From Paracoccus zhejiangensis (GTDB lineage Bacteria; Pseudomonadota; Alphaproteobacteria; Rhodobacterales; Rhodobacteraceae): a stretch of 64,000 nucleotides of DNA. The stretch is from the NCBI RefSeq assembly GCF_002847445.1, contig NZ_CP025430.1:2108001-2172000 (forward strand), written 5' to 3'. Positions 8,954 through 17,653 of this stretch are shown here, piece by piece. Below the pieces are notes generated by a model. The model ran no database searches. It was not told the origin of the DNA and worked only from the letters and a program-made list of their open reading frames with translations. Position numbers and translations under genes: made by a program. The first letter of the stretch is position 1; every line of letters begins with the position of its first letter.

Positions 8954-9735
8954 CGCACCTCCGGCAATTGCAGGGACAGGACGGCATCCGCCCAGCCAGA
9001 CAGGATAGGCGGGGTCAGAACCACCAGGGCCGCCAGCGCCAGCAGGGTCGCCGCGGGCGCGGCGATGAACATCACCGGCAGGCCCGGCATCACCCGGCTG
9101 ACAATGCCGGACAGCGCCTGGAACAGGAAGCCGCCCAGAACGAAGGGGGCCGAGAGCATCATCGCCAGCTGGAAGCTGGCGGCGGTGACGGTGACCATGC
9201 CGGCCAGCAGCCCGTCGACCGGGGGTAGCTTTCCCGCCGGCCAGAGCATCAGGCTGTCGGCGAGCAGCCGGACCAGCATCACCGGCAGGCCAAGCGCCAT
9301 CAGCAGGGAGATGCCGCCAAGATGGAAGAGGTTACCGATCGGATGCGGCGAGGCCTCGCTCGGCGCGCCGATGATCTGCGACAGCGAGGCGGTCGCGGCA
9401 ATGGCCGTGGCGGCGATATTGATGGCAAAGGCCATCAGCCGCACCAAAATCCCGGCGGCAAGACCGATGGCCAGCTCGGCCAGTGCGACAGTGATCATCA
9501 GGAACGGCGTATCCGGCGGCACGGACCGCGCGGCCGTGGATCTCGCCACCTCGGCCAGGATCGGTGTCAGCGCCATGGCGACGGCGATCTTGACCCGGCC
9601 CGGCAGGACCGTCTCGCCAAAGCCCGGCATGGCCAAGATGCAGGCCTGCACGCGGAGATAACAGAGAACAAGCGGCCAGTTCGACCGCAGCAGCACCTCG
9701 AGGTCCATTCCATGCAGCGGATCGCCGGTCATCAT
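8950..9735 (-). CDS. fliR: Flagellar export gate protein FliR
   Basis: FliR is a polytopic membrane protein of the export gate, assembling with FliP and FliQ. The 261-residue sequence has about six hydrophobic segments and the FliR-like PAPAATLLALAAL / LPVMFIAA C-terminal region. Two adjacent ATG codons (9735, 9732) are possible starts; the first overlaps the TGA of flhA as ATGATGA. The frame is open further upstream inside flhA but lacks FliR character there. fliQ is not in the window. Confidence 0.9.
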   Translation of the reverse strand: MMTGDPLHGMDLEVLLRSNWPLVLCYLRVQACILAMPGFGETVLPGRVKIAVAMALTPILAEVARSTAARSVPPDTPFLMITVALAELAIGLAAGILVRLMAFAINIAATAIAATASLSQIIGAPSEASPHPIGNLFHLGGISLLMALGLPVMLVRLLADSLMLWPAGKLPPVDGLLAGMVTVTAASFQLAMMLSAPFVLGGFLFQALSGIVSRVMPGLPVMFIAAPAATLLALAALVVLTPPILSGWADAVLSLQLPEVR

Positions 9736-11831
9736 GGCAGCTCGATCGTGCCCAGGAGCCGCAAATTGGCGGCGGGATCGATCTCGTCGAGACTGAGGAC
9801 CGGCACCGTCAGGCCATGGGCGCCGAGCATGGCGCGCACCGCGCGGCGGCGATGATCCGGCGCGGCAATCACGGCCTCGGCGCGCGGATCGACGGCGGCA
9901 ACGGTTCGCCGCACGGCCAAGGCCAGCTTCTGCGACAGCGCCGGGCCAAGAGCGCCAGTGCCGCCGCGCCCCGGCTCGATCTCGATCTGGACGAACTCGC
10001 TTTCCCAGGCCGGATGCAACTGGATGATCGACAGCTGCCCGCTGGTCGCGGCCAGTTGCTGGGTGATCTGGTCGCGCAGCCGCTTGCGCACCATTTCGTA
10101 GATCGCCTCGGGGCTGTCGAGGCCCCGGTATTCGCACAGCGCATCCACGATCAGTGGCAGATTGCGGATCGAAACGCCCTCGGCCAGAAGCGCCCGCAGC
10201 ACCGTGAGCAGCAGTTCGGGCGCCACCTTCTCGGGGATCATGCTGTCGAAATAGCGGCGGTGACGCTCGGACCGGGCGGTATCGCTGAGCGATTTCAGCT
10301 CGTCGATCTGGCGCTGCATCGCCGCCATGGTCATCAGCGCCGCGAGATGCGACCTCACCCCCTCCATCAGATGGGTCGAGATCACCTCCATCGGGCTGAC
10401 CACGGTCGCCCCGCGCACAGCGGCGTTTTCCTGGTCGTCGCGTGACAGCCAGCGTGCAGCGCGGCCATAGACCGGTTCGACCACCGAGACCCCGGCCAGC
10501 CCTGCCAGAACGTCGTCAGGGCCAAGGGCCAGGACCTCGCCCGGGCGCAGGCTGCCGCGGCCACGGATGACGCCCTGGATGCGGATCTGGTAATCGCCGC
10601 CCGGCAGCGACGGATCGTCGGTGATGCGGACATCCGGCAGGATCAGACCATAGCTCCGGGCGATGTGGACGCGCAGGTTGGCGATGCGGGCGCCAAGCCC
10701 GCGCGCCGGGTCCAGCGCGGTCAGGACCAGTGCCGTGCCGATCTCGACGCTGATCTCGTCGGTATCCAAGAGATCGCCGATCCGTGCCGGCAAGAGTTCA
10801 GGGCTGTCGGCCTCGGCCTCACGGACCGGGGCTGCCGCCTGCGGCTTCCTCCGCGCGATCTGCAGCGCCAAGGCCGCCAGCGCCGCAGCAACGCCCAGGA
10901 ACAGCAGGCGCGGCATGCCCGGCACGAAGGACATCAGGGCCATGGCGCCCGCCACCACCGCCGGGCCATGCCAGCGCATCAGGAACTCGCGCGAGACAAG
11001 CTGCGCCGTAGTTTCGGTGGCCCCGCCCCGCGACAGCAGCAGGGCTGCCGCCATCGAGGTGATCAGCGCCGGCACCTGGCTGACCAGCCCGTCGCCGATG
11101 GTCAGGTGCGAATAGGTCGCCAGCGCGTCGCCGATCGGCATGTGATGGACGATCACGCCGACACAGAGCCCGACGATCAGGTTGATCAGGGTGATCACGA
11201 TCCCGGCGATGGCGTCGCCCTTGACGAATTTCGACGCACCGTCCAGCGAGCCGAAGAAACTGATCTCGCGCTGCTCGGCGATGCGGCGGCGCTTGGCCTC
11301 CTCGTGATCGATGGCGCCGGAACTGAGATCGCCATCGATGGCCAGTTGCTTGCCCGGCAACGAATCCAGCGCGAAGCGCGCCGAGACCTCGGCCATCCGG
11401 CCCGAACCCTTGGTGATGACCATGAAGTTCACCACCGAAATGACGGCAAAGACCGTCATGCCTACCAGCAGCGATCCGCCGGCGACGAATTCCGCGAAAC
11501 CGTTGATCACCTGCCCCGCCGCCTCGGTGCCGTTATGGCCCTCCGACAGGATCAGCCGGGTCGAGGAGACGTTGAGCGACAGGCGGATTACCAGCGAAAC
11601 CAGCAGAAGCAGCGGGAAGGCCTGGAAATCGGTCGGACGCTCGACCAGCGAGGCCATGACCAGCACCAGGACCGCCGTGGCGATGGAAAGCGCGATACCG
11701 AAATCCAGCAGGCCGGGCGGCAGCGGCACCACCAGCGAGATAACGATCAGCACCAGCACGCCGGTGACGATCAGCGGAGTCCCGGCGTGCTCGGCGCCGG
11801 GGCGGCGCGCGATGGCCGCGATCCCGGTCAT
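9732..11831 (-). CDS. flhA: Flagellar biosynthesis protein FlhA
   Basis: FlhA is the large export-gate protein whose cytoplasmic ring docks export substrates. The 699-residue protein has the FHIPEP pattern: about eight membrane segments in the first 320 residues, the conserved RLSLNVSSTRLIL stretch near residue 83, the cytoplasmic loop with GKQLAIDGDLSSG (about 160-172), and a large C-terminal domain with PLIVDALCEYRG. Length is normal. It overlaps both neighbours by 4 bp. Confidence 0.97.
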   Translation of the reverse strand: MTGIAAIARRPGAEHAGTPLIVTGVLVLIVISLVVPLPPGLLDFGIALSIATAVLVLVMASLVERPTDFQAFPLLLLVSLVIRLSLNVSSTRLILSEGHNGTEAAGQVINGFAEFVAGGSLLVGMTVFAVISVVNFMVITKGSGRMAEVSARFALDSLPGKQLAIDGDLSSGAIDHEEAKRRRIAEQREISFFGSLDGASKFVKGDAIAGIVITLINLIVGLCVGVIVHHMPIGDALATYSHLTIGDGLVSQVPALITSMAAALLLSRGGATETTAQLVSREFLMRWHGPAVVAGAMALMSFVPGMPRLLFLGVAAALAALALQIARRKPQAAAPVREAEADSPELLPARIGDLLDTDEISVEIGTALVLTALDPARGLGARIANLRVHIARSYGLILPDVRITDDPSLPGGDYQIRIQGVIRGRGSLRPGEVLALGPDDVLAGLAGVSVVEPVYGRAARWLSRDDQENAAVRGATVVSPMEVISTHLMEGVRSHLAALMTMAAMQRQIDELKSLSDTARSERHRRYFDSMIPEKVAPELLLTVLRALLAEGVSIRNLPLIVDALCEYRGLDSPEAIYEMVRKRLRDQITQQLAATSGQLSIIQLHPAWESEFVQIEIEPGRGGTGALGPALSQKLALAVRRTVAAVDPRAEAVIAAPDHRRRAVRAMLGAHGLTVPVLSLDEIDPAANLRLLGTIELP

Positions 11832-12103
11832 TCCGTGGCCTCCGGGATCGCTGTCGTCCCCGACGGTGGTGCCAGCAGATCGCCGATGGTCCAGGGCCTG
11901 CCGGTCATCAGGCCGGCGCGGCGCAGGAAGATGATCGCCTCGATCCGGTCGGCAGGGGACATGTCGCGCAATTCGCCGCGGTAATCCGGCGGCAGCGTTC
12001 CGCCGTCGAGGAGCAGCGTCTCGGCCCGCTCGCGGTACCCCTGCAGGTCAGGCGTGACCGCCTGCTGCATCGGCCAGACCAGAAGCAGGGCCGGGACCAG
12101 CAT
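11828..12103 (-). CDS. Small flagellar-operon protein of unknown function
   Basis: This 91-residue protein is not recognised. It starts with a short hydrophobic stretch (MLVPALLLVWPMQQAV) that could be a signal peptide, followed by an acidic, soluble region with RAETLLLDGGTLPPDYRGEL and a helical segment around RIEAIIFLRRAGL. It sits between motA and flhA, touching motA and overlapping flhA by ATGA, so it is in the flagellar operon. A periplasmic motor role is possible but only inferred from position. Confidence 0.65.
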   Translation of the reverse strand: MLVPALLLVWPMQQAVTPDLQGYRERAETLLLDGGTLPPDYRGELRDMSPADRIEAIIFLRRAGLMTGRPWTIGDLLAPPSGTTAIPEATE

Positions 12104-12970
12104 TCAGGCGGCCTTTCTCAGATCGCGCAGCTTGGCCTCGAGCGTGTCGTAATCGGGCCGCACATGTTCGGGTACGGTCTGTCGGCCGACCTCGACGCAG
12201 AGATTGGTGGCGTGCTGGTGCAGGCCCGCGATCAGCACCGACTTGATCACGTCATAGAAGGCCAGGTCCTTGCGGATCACCCCGGCCAGCCGGTGCGACA
12301 GCGGCGCGACAAGACAATAGGCGAGAAACACCCCCAGGAAGGTGCCGACCAGCGCGCTGCCGATCATCTTGCCCAGCACGGCGGGCGGCTGGTCGATCGA
12401 GCCCATGGTCTTGATGATGCCCAGAACCGCGGCGACGATGCCCAGTGCCGGCAGCGCGTCGGCCATGGATTGCAGGGCATGGGGGACCTCCAGCGCCTCT
12501 TCACGGATCGCGGCGATGCGGCGGGACAGCATGTCCTCGACCTGGTAGGGATCGTCATAATTGAGACTGGCCGAGCGCAGGGTATCGGCGATCAGCGAGA
12601 CGATATTCTCGTCCGACAGCAGGCGCGGATAGGCCGAGAAGATCGTCGATTGATGCGGGTTCTCGATATGTTCGCCCAACACTACCGGGTTTTCCCGGGC
12701 GATGCGCAGCAGTTGATAAAGCAGGCACAGCACATCCTGATGATCGCTGACGCTGAGGCGCGGCCCCTTGAACGAGCGGATCAGCCCGCCAAGCGTCGCC
12801 TTGAGCACGTGGCTGTCATTCGACAGCAGGTAGGAACCCGCCGCGGCGCCGCCGATCATCATGAATTCATGCGGCAGCGAGTGCAGGATGACCTCGAGAT
12901 GGCCACCCGCCAGCAGGAAGCCACCGAACACCATCCCCATGGTCACGATGATGCCAACCAGACCGAACAT
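12104..12970 (-). CDS. motA: Flagellar motor stator protein MotA
   Basis: MotA forms the ring of the proton-driven stator around a MotB dimer. The 288-residue protein has the MotA pattern: an N-terminal membrane pair (FGLVGIIVTMGMVFGGFLLAGG and a second near 35-50), a large cytoplasmic loop, and the conserved ADALPALGIVAAVLGIIKTMGSID region followed by the fourth membrane segment (described here by position, about 165-215). No motB follows in this cluster; MotB must be encoded elsewhere. Confidence 0.93.
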   Translation of the reverse strand: MFGLVGIIVTMGMVFGGFLLAGGHLEVILHSLPHEFMMIGGAAAGSYLLSNDSHVLKATLGGLIRSFKGPRLSVSDHQDVLCLLYQLLRIARENPVVLGEHIENPHQSTIFSAYPRLLSDENIVSLIADTLRSASLNYDDPYQVEDMLSRRIAAIREEALEVPHALQSMADALPALGIVAAVLGIIKTMGSIDQPPAVLGKMIGSALVGTFLGVFLAYCLVAPLSHRLAGVIRKDLAFYDVIKSVLIAGLHQHATNLCVEVGRQTVPEHVRPDYDTLEAKLRDLRKAA

Positions 12971-12980
12971 GCAGGCTCTC

Positions 12981-13526
12981 CTATCTCTCGCGCACGCTGC
13001 GGGCGCCCATATGCGTTGTCAGGATGGCCGCCTGGTTGGGATCGACCGCAGCCATGATGCGGGCGCCGGTTTCCGGCTGGACCCGCATCACGATCTCGGC
13101 GGCGAAATCGGCCGGAAGATTGGTCAGCACCGCCGCGGCTTCGGCAGGCTTCATCTTGTCGAAGACCGCCACCAGCCGGTCGACATCGCTTTGCACCTGG
13201 GTGCTGTGATCGGTCTGCCGAAGCTGGACACTGGCCTTCATCGCCTTCAGCTCGACCAGCCGCGATCGCAGGCTGGCCTCGGCCGCCGCCAGCTCCTGCT
13301 TGCGGCTGTCGATGGCCTCCAGGTAGCGCTCGATCCGCAGTCCACGGTCGCGCAGCTCCTCGGCCAGGGCAACGGCCTCCGGCACATCGCCACAGCCCTC
13401 CAGCAATTCGGGCGGGGGCGAGGCGAAGGCCAGCATGCTCGCGGCTTGGCCCGAACCCTGCACCAGCGCGACGCCAAGCGGCAGAGCGAAGACCAGCCCC
13501 AGCAAGGGCAGCAGCGCCCTAGGCAT
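12981..13526 (-). CDS. MotE-like flagellar protein with MgtE N-terminal fold
   Basis: The 181-residue protein has an N-terminal membrane anchor or signal (PRALLPLLGLVFALPLGVAL), a coiled coil (about 75-120), and a C-terminal MgtE_N-like segment with KMKPAEAAAVLTNLP and ILTTHMGA. This layout matches MotE, the periplasmic chaperone of the motility protein MotC in rhizobia. The ATG at 13526 overlaps the upstream gene by 8 bp; a longer frame to 13604 lacks a signal at its start. Function in this organism is inferred from family and operon. Confidence 0.75.
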   Translation of the reverse strand: MPRALLPLLGLVFALPLGVALVQGSGQAASMLAFASPPPELLEGCGDVPEAVALAEELRDRGLRIERYLEAIDSRKQELAAAEASLRSRLVELKAMKASVQLRQTDHSTQVQSDVDRLVAVFDKMKPAEAAAVLTNLPADFAAEIVMRVQPETGARIMAAVDPNQAAILTTHMGARSVRER

Positions 13527-13881
13527 CGAGCGGCACCCGCCGCCGGCGCAACCGAGTGACCGCGCCGCTCGGGGCGTCGGGTGCTGGACCGGCAGCGAGG
13601 GCATCGCGCATCCGCAGATGCAGATCCCAGCGCGCCCGTTCGGACTGCGCCTTCTGCACCTCGGCGGCGAGGACCTCGCCCGCGCTCATCGCCTCTTGCC
13701 GCGCCAGCCTGATCGATTGCTCCAGCCGGTCGATCTCGGCGGCCATGACGGCGATGGCGCCGCCGAGTCCCTGCTCCAGATCGTTGAGGCGCCGCAGGCG
13801 GCGCGCGAGGATGGTGCAGAACACCATCAGGAGGGCCGAACCGGCGATGATGCCGCATTCCATGGCCGTATCGAGCGTCAT
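13519..13881 (-). CDS. Membrane-anchored coiled-coil protein of the flagellar operon
   Basis: This 120-residue protein is not recognised as a named family. It has one N-terminal membrane segment (about residues 8-26), then a coiled coil (about 28-95) rich in Ala, Glu, Arg and Gln, and a basic tail with RLRRRR. It lies between fliL and the MotE-like gene and overlaps both, so it is co-translated with motor genes. A structural role at the stator or basal body is inference from position. Confidence 0.65.
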   Translation of the reverse strand: MTLDTAMECGIIAGSALLMVFCTILARRLRRLNDLEQGLGGAIAVMAAEIDRLEQSIRLARQEAMSAGEVLAAEVQKAQSERARWDLHLRMRDALAAGPAPDAPSGAVTRLRRRRVPLDA

Positions 13882-14366
13882 TTCAGTCTGAACTCCGTGA
13901 TCAGCAGATCGGTGACGGGCAGATCGGGCAGCGCCTCGCGGGCGCGGGCGGTCAACTCGTACTTGATGATGTCCAACACCCCACGCTTGTCGAAGGCCAG
14001 CGGATCGACCCCCGACAGAAAGCCGTTGAAGCCGTCCAGCACGCGGGGCAGCAGCGCGGTGATGGCCTCGACCGCGCCCGCCTCGGTCTCGATCACCGTT
14101 GCAAGGCCAAGCACGCTATGGCTGCCCCCGGCCAGCGTCAGCTCGATGGGGGGCACCGCGACGAAGGCGACGGCGCGATCGGCAGGCTCCTCCTCCTTCT
14201 TCGCCGCCGCCTCCGGCCCCGGTGCGATCAGGGCAAGCGGCGACCAGAAGTCCATGAAGGTCGAACCGAAACCGGCCCCGGCCAGAACGACCGTCGCGAT
14301 CAGGGGCAGCAGCAGGCGCTTGCGGCCTTTTGCGGGTTCGACAGCCTGTGCTGCTTCGGCCTGCAT
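13878..14366 (-). CDS. fliL: Flagellar basal body-associated protein FliL
   Basis: FliL is a single-pass inner-membrane protein that rings the stator and raises motor torque. The 162-residue protein has a basic cytoplasmic start (GRKRLLLP), one membrane segment (about 19-40), a charged linker and a periplasmic domain ending ITEFRLK, with the FliL-like LTARAREALPDLPVTDLLI segment. It is the first gene of the minus-strand operon that runs through motA, flhA, fliR and flhB. Confidence 0.85.
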   Translation of the reverse strand: MQAEAAQAVEPAKGRKRLLLPLIATVVLAGAGFGSTFMDFWSPLALIAPGPEAAAKKEEEPADRAVAFVAVPPIELTLAGGSHSVLGLATVIETEAGAVEAITALLPRVLDGFNGFLSGVDPLAFDKRGVLDIIKYELTARAREALPDLPVTDLLITEFRLK

Positions 14367-14408
14367 GGCGATTCTCCTTCCGACGGGAAATTGAATAACA
14401 CCATGGCA

Positions 14409-14423
14409 CTAACCGAATATTAA
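14409..14423. promoter_or_regulatory. CtrA-like box between the two flagellar operons
   Basis: CTAACCGAATATTAA fits the CtrA consensus TTAA-N7-TTAA with one mismatch. It lies in the 112-bp gap between fliL (minus) and fliF (plus), 43 bp from the first and 56 bp from the second start codon, so one site could serve both operons. CtrA controls flagellar genes in many alphaproteobacteria. Confidence 0.5.
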
Positions 14424-14478
14424 CGCGCGTCATGGCATCAGGAGGCAAGACGAAAGCGGTGATTCGAAAGGATCGGTT

Positions 14479-16077
14479 TTGCAAAAACTGCAGGACTATT
14501 GGAGCGAGCGAAGCCCCCGGCAGCGGACGATCCTCGTCGGCGCGTTCCTCGCCGCCTTCCTGGCCGTGTCGGCCTTCTCCTGGCTCGTCAACCGTCCGAA
14601 CATGGCGCTGCTTTATGCCGGGCTCGATCCGACAGTCGCCGGACAGGTGATCGCCGGGATCGAACGCGCCGGCGTTCCCTACCTGGTGCGCGGCGATTCC
14701 ATCTATGTCGATGCAGTACAGCGCGACCGGCTGCGCATGGACCTGGCTGCCGAAGGGCTACCGGCCAGCGGCACCGCCGGTTACGAACTGCTGGACGGGA
14801 TGTCGGGCTTTGGTACCACCTCACAGATGTTCGACGCCGCCTATTGGCGGGCGAAAGAGGGCGAACTGGCCCGAACGATCCTGGCGCTGCCCAATGTGAA
14901 ATCGGCCCGCGTGCACCTGGCGGTGACGCAGGGCAGGGGCTACCGGCGCGACGACAGCGCCAGCGCCTCGGTGACGCTGACCACCGCAACCGGGCCGATC
15001 AGCCAGGCGCAGGCAAGGTCGCTGAAATACCTGATCTCCTCGGGGGTGCCGGGATTGCTGCCCGAAGCGGTCACCGTCATCGACAGCGAGCGCGGCGTGG
15101 TCGCGGACGGCCAGGATGGCACCGGCACCGAGCGCGCCGACGCGATGAAGCACAATGTCGAACGCATCCTCGAGCCGCATGTGGGGTTGGGCAATGCCAT
15201 CGTCGAGCTGAACCTGGACCTGGTGACGGAGTCCGAAGTGGTGACGGAACAGCGCTTCAATCCGCAGGAAACGGCGAAGATATCGGAACTGGTCGAGGAG
15301 ACCTCGGATCAGAGCAGCAGCGGCGGGTCGCCGGCCGTGACCGCAGCCTCGAACCTGCCCGATGGCAGTGCCGCGGGCGGCGATCCCAGCAAATCCTCGC
15401 GCTCGGAGAATCGCCAACAGTCGAATTACGAGGTCAGCAAATCGGTGCGCGAGGTGTCGCGCCAGCCCGGTTCGGTCAAGCGCCTGTCCGTGGCGGTGCT
15501 GGTCAATGGCATCGTCCAGACCGCCGCCGATGGCAGTACGTCCATGGTGCCGCGCCCGGATGCCGAGATCGAGACCCTGCGCGAGCTCGTGGCCTCTGCC
15601 GTCGGCTTCGATCCGGCGCGCGGCGACCAGATCACCGTCAAGTCCCTGCCCTTCGCCGAATTGGGCACCGAGGGCACGCTGGCCACGCAGGGGGGCTGGC
15701 TGGACCGGCTGGAGCTGAACGCGCTGCTGAAACTGATGCTGATCGGCTTCTTCGCCGTGGCCGTCGCCGCGCTGATCCTGCGCCCGATCCTGCGCGGGCG
15801 TCAGGCCGGCCAGACGGGAAATCGCTTGCTGGATGACAGCGGAGCCGGCCCCATGGGCCTGACCGCCCTGACGTCCGACGCTGCGGTGATCGAGCCGCCC
15901 TTCTCGCAGGCGGGGCTTGACGCGACGCTGATCGGCTCGGACCTGCCGGGCAAGGCGCCGCTGTCGCTGCCTCCCGCCGACCCTGTCGCGCGGCTGCGCG
16001 GCATGATGAAGGACCGGCAGGAGGAAAGCCTGAAGATCCTCTCGGGGTGGATCGACGAGAAGGAGAAGGCGCATTGA
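14479..16077 (+). CDS. fliF: Flagellar MS-ring protein FliF
   Basis: FliF polymerises into the MS ring in the inner membrane, the base for the rotor and export gate. The 532-residue protein has an N-terminal membrane segment (about 18-36), the ring domains with MALLYAGLDPTVAG and EGELARTILALPNVKSARVHL, a second membrane segment (about 415-435), and a C-terminal tail (LKILSGWIDEKEK) that would bind FliG. The start is a TTG at 14479, placed 6 bp after AAAGGA; there is no in-frame ATG that fits. Confidence 0.95.
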   Translation: MQKLQDYWSERSPRQRTILVGAFLAAFLAVSAFSWLVNRPNMALLYAGLDPTVAGQVIAGIERAGVPYLVRGDSIYVDAVQRDRLRMDLAAEGLPASGTAGYELLDGMSGFGTTSQMFDAAYWRAKEGELARTILALPNVKSARVHLAVTQGRGYRRDDSASASVTLTTATGPISQAQARSLKYLISSGVPGLLPEAVTVIDSERGVVADGQDGTGTERADAMKHNVERILEPHVGLGNAIVELNLDLVTESEVVTEQRFNPQETAKISELVEETSDQSSSGGSPAVTAASNLPDGSAAGGDPSKSSRSENRQQSNYEVSKSVREVSRQPGSVKRLSVAVLVNGIVQTAADGSTSMVPRPDAEIETLRELVASAVGFDPARGDQITVKSLPFAELGTEGTLATQGGWLDRLELNALLKLMLIGFFAVAVAALILRPILRGRQAGQTGNRLLDDSGAGPMGLTALTSDAAVIEPPFSQAGLDATLIGSDLPGKAPLSLPPADPVARLRGMMKDRQEESLKILSGWIDEKEKAH

Positions 16078-16634
16078 GCGAAGCGGTCTTCAGGCTTGAA
16101 TCCTTCTCCACGGACCCTGCGCCAGCCCGCGAGCTGACTCGCCGGGATGAACTGGCCATCGCCTATCGCGACGGCCAGGCCGAAGGCCGCGCCATGGGTT
16201 TCTCGGACGAACTGCGCGCACTGACCGAGGCCATCGGTGCGCTCGGGCTGGTGGTGACTGACGCCAAGGCGCTCTGGGCCGAGGCCGAGCGGGAGACCGT
16301 GGCGGGGCTCATGCCGGTGCTGAGCGAGATCGTGGGCGCATTGGCCGCCCGGGCCGACTCCGCCGGTATCGAGGCCGCGCTTCGGGAGGAACTCCTGTGG
16401 CTGGCCGGCCAGGCGACGCCGCCCGGCTGGCACATCCTCTGTCCACCGGAGATGGAGGCGATGATCCGCCGCTGCGCAGCGGCGGCCGGAATCGGGGAAG
16501 CCGATATCCGGATCGGCCCCGAAGGCGAGGAGGCCTCGATCATCTTCGACCAGGGCCGCAGCGCCTTTTCGAAACAGCAGGTCGCCCAGCATTTCCGCGA
16601 CCTGATCGCCGAATTGCTGGAGGATGAAGGATGA
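16074..16634 (+). CDS. fliH: FliH-like flagellar export regulator
   Basis: The 186-residue protein has a variable N-terminus, a helical middle with RDGQAEGRAMGFSDEL (the Gly/Ala-rich FliH pattern), and a C-terminal domain ending SKQQVAQHFRDLIAELLEDEG. FliH regulates the export ATPase FliI and brings it to the C ring. The start is taken as the TTG at 16074, overlapping the fliF stop as TTGA and preceded by AAGGAG; an in-frame ATG at 16047 is an alternative. Family assignment rests on pattern and place. Confidence 0.7.
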   Translation: MSEAVFRLESFSTDPAPARELTRRDELAIAYRDGQAEGRAMGFSDELRALTEAIGALGLVVTDAKALWAEAERETVAGLMPVLSEIVGALAARADSAGIEAALREELLWLAGQATPPGWHILCPPEMEAMIRRCAAAAGIGEADIRIGPEGEEASIIFDQGRSAFSKQQVAQHFRDLIAELLEDEG

Positions 16635-16891
16635 TGGATGATCCATCGCAACTGATCGACACCGATGACATCGAGGTCGAGGTGACCATCCGCATCGGTC
16701 GCACGCGACTGACCGTGGCCGAGCTCTCGGCCCTGCGCCGGAACGAAGTGCTGACGCTGGACCAGTCGATCAGCGACGGGGTCGAGATCTGCGTCGGCGA
16801 GAAGGTCATCGCCCGGGGCGAACTGACCGGCGATGGCGCGCCCGAGAACCGTCTGTGCATCCGCATCATCGGCGCGGCTGAAACCCCGTGA
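16631..16891 (+). CDS. fliN: Flagellar C-ring protein FliN
   Basis: FliN forms the lower part of the rotor switch with FliM. The protein has 86 residues, nearly just the SpoA domain: VEVTIRIGRTRLTVAELSAL, LTLDQSISDGVEICVGEKVIARGEL and a final RIIG, all typical of FliN. It is shorter than FliNs that have an extra N-terminal region. It starts at an ATG overlapping the fliH stop and ends overlapping fliP as GTGA. fliM is not in the window. Confidence 0.88.
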   Translation: MMDDPSQLIDTDDIEVEVTIRIGRTRLTVAELSALRRNEVLTLDQSISDGVEICVGEKVIARGELTGDGAPENRLCIRIIGAAETP

Positions 16892-17616
16892 TCCGCGCGC
16901 TGCCGCTGCTGTTTCTGGCCCTGGCCCTGTCGGTGCTGCCGGCCGGGGCGCAGGGGTTGGAGGGGCTCGCACCCTTGCAGCAGCAGGGTGCAGCGGGCCT
17001 CGGGCAGAACGCGGTGCTGATCGTGCTGGGGCTTACGGCGATCTCGCTGGCACCCGGCATCGCCATCATGGTCACCTGCTTTCCCTTCATCGTCACCGTG
17101 CTGTCGATCCTGCGGCAGTCGATCGGCCTGCCGCAATCACCGCCGAACATGTTGATCGTCAGCCTCGCCATCTTCCTGACCTGGTTCATCATTGACCCGG
17201 TGCTGCGCGAGGCCTGGGAGGTGGCCGGCCTGCCCTTGAGCGAGGGCCGCATCAGCCTGACCGAGGCCCTTAGCCTCGGGATCGAGCCGTTCCGCGGCTT
17301 CATGATCGCGCGCACCGATCCCGACACGCTGTTGGCGCTGGCCGAGGTGGCGCCGGCGGGCATCGGGCCGCCCGAGCGGCTGTCAGTTCTGGTGCCCGCC
17401 TTCATGCTGTCCGAGATCACCCGCGCCTTCGAGATCGGTTTCCTGATCTCTCTGCCCTTCCTGATCATCGATCTGGTGGTCTCGGCGGTGCTGATGTCGA
17501 TGGGCATGATGATGGTGCCGCCGGTGATGGTGGCCCTGCCCTTCAAGCTGGCCTTCTTCGTCGTCGTCGATGGCTGGACGCTGATCGCCGGCGCGCTGGT
17601 GCGCAGCTATCAATAG
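16888..17616 (+). CDS. fliP: Flagellar export gate protein FliP
   Basis: FliP forms the core of the export pore with FliQ and FliR. The 242-residue protein has a cleavable-looking signal peptide (RALPLLFLALALSVLPAGA), then four membrane segments and the FliP signature region around SEITRAFEIGFLISLPFLIIDL (about 172-193, quoted here by position) with MSMGMMMVPP after it. The start is a GTG overlapping the fliN stop. It is the last gene of this operon; dxs follows on the other strand. Confidence 0.94.
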   Translation: MIRALPLLFLALALSVLPAGAQGLEGLAPLQQQGAAGLGQNAVLIVLGLTAISLAPGIAIMVTCFPFIVTVLSILRQSIGLPQSPPNMLIVSLAIFLTWFIIDPVLREAWEVAGLPLSEGRISLTEALSLGIEPFRGFMIARTDPDTLLALAEVAPAGIGPPERLSVLVPAFMLSEITRAFEIGFLISLPFLIIDLVVSAVLMSMGMMMVPPVMVALPFKLAFFVVVDGWTLIAGALVRSYQ

Positions 17617-17653
17617 GCCGCGCCAGCGATAAATCGGCGCGACAGGCGCGTGA

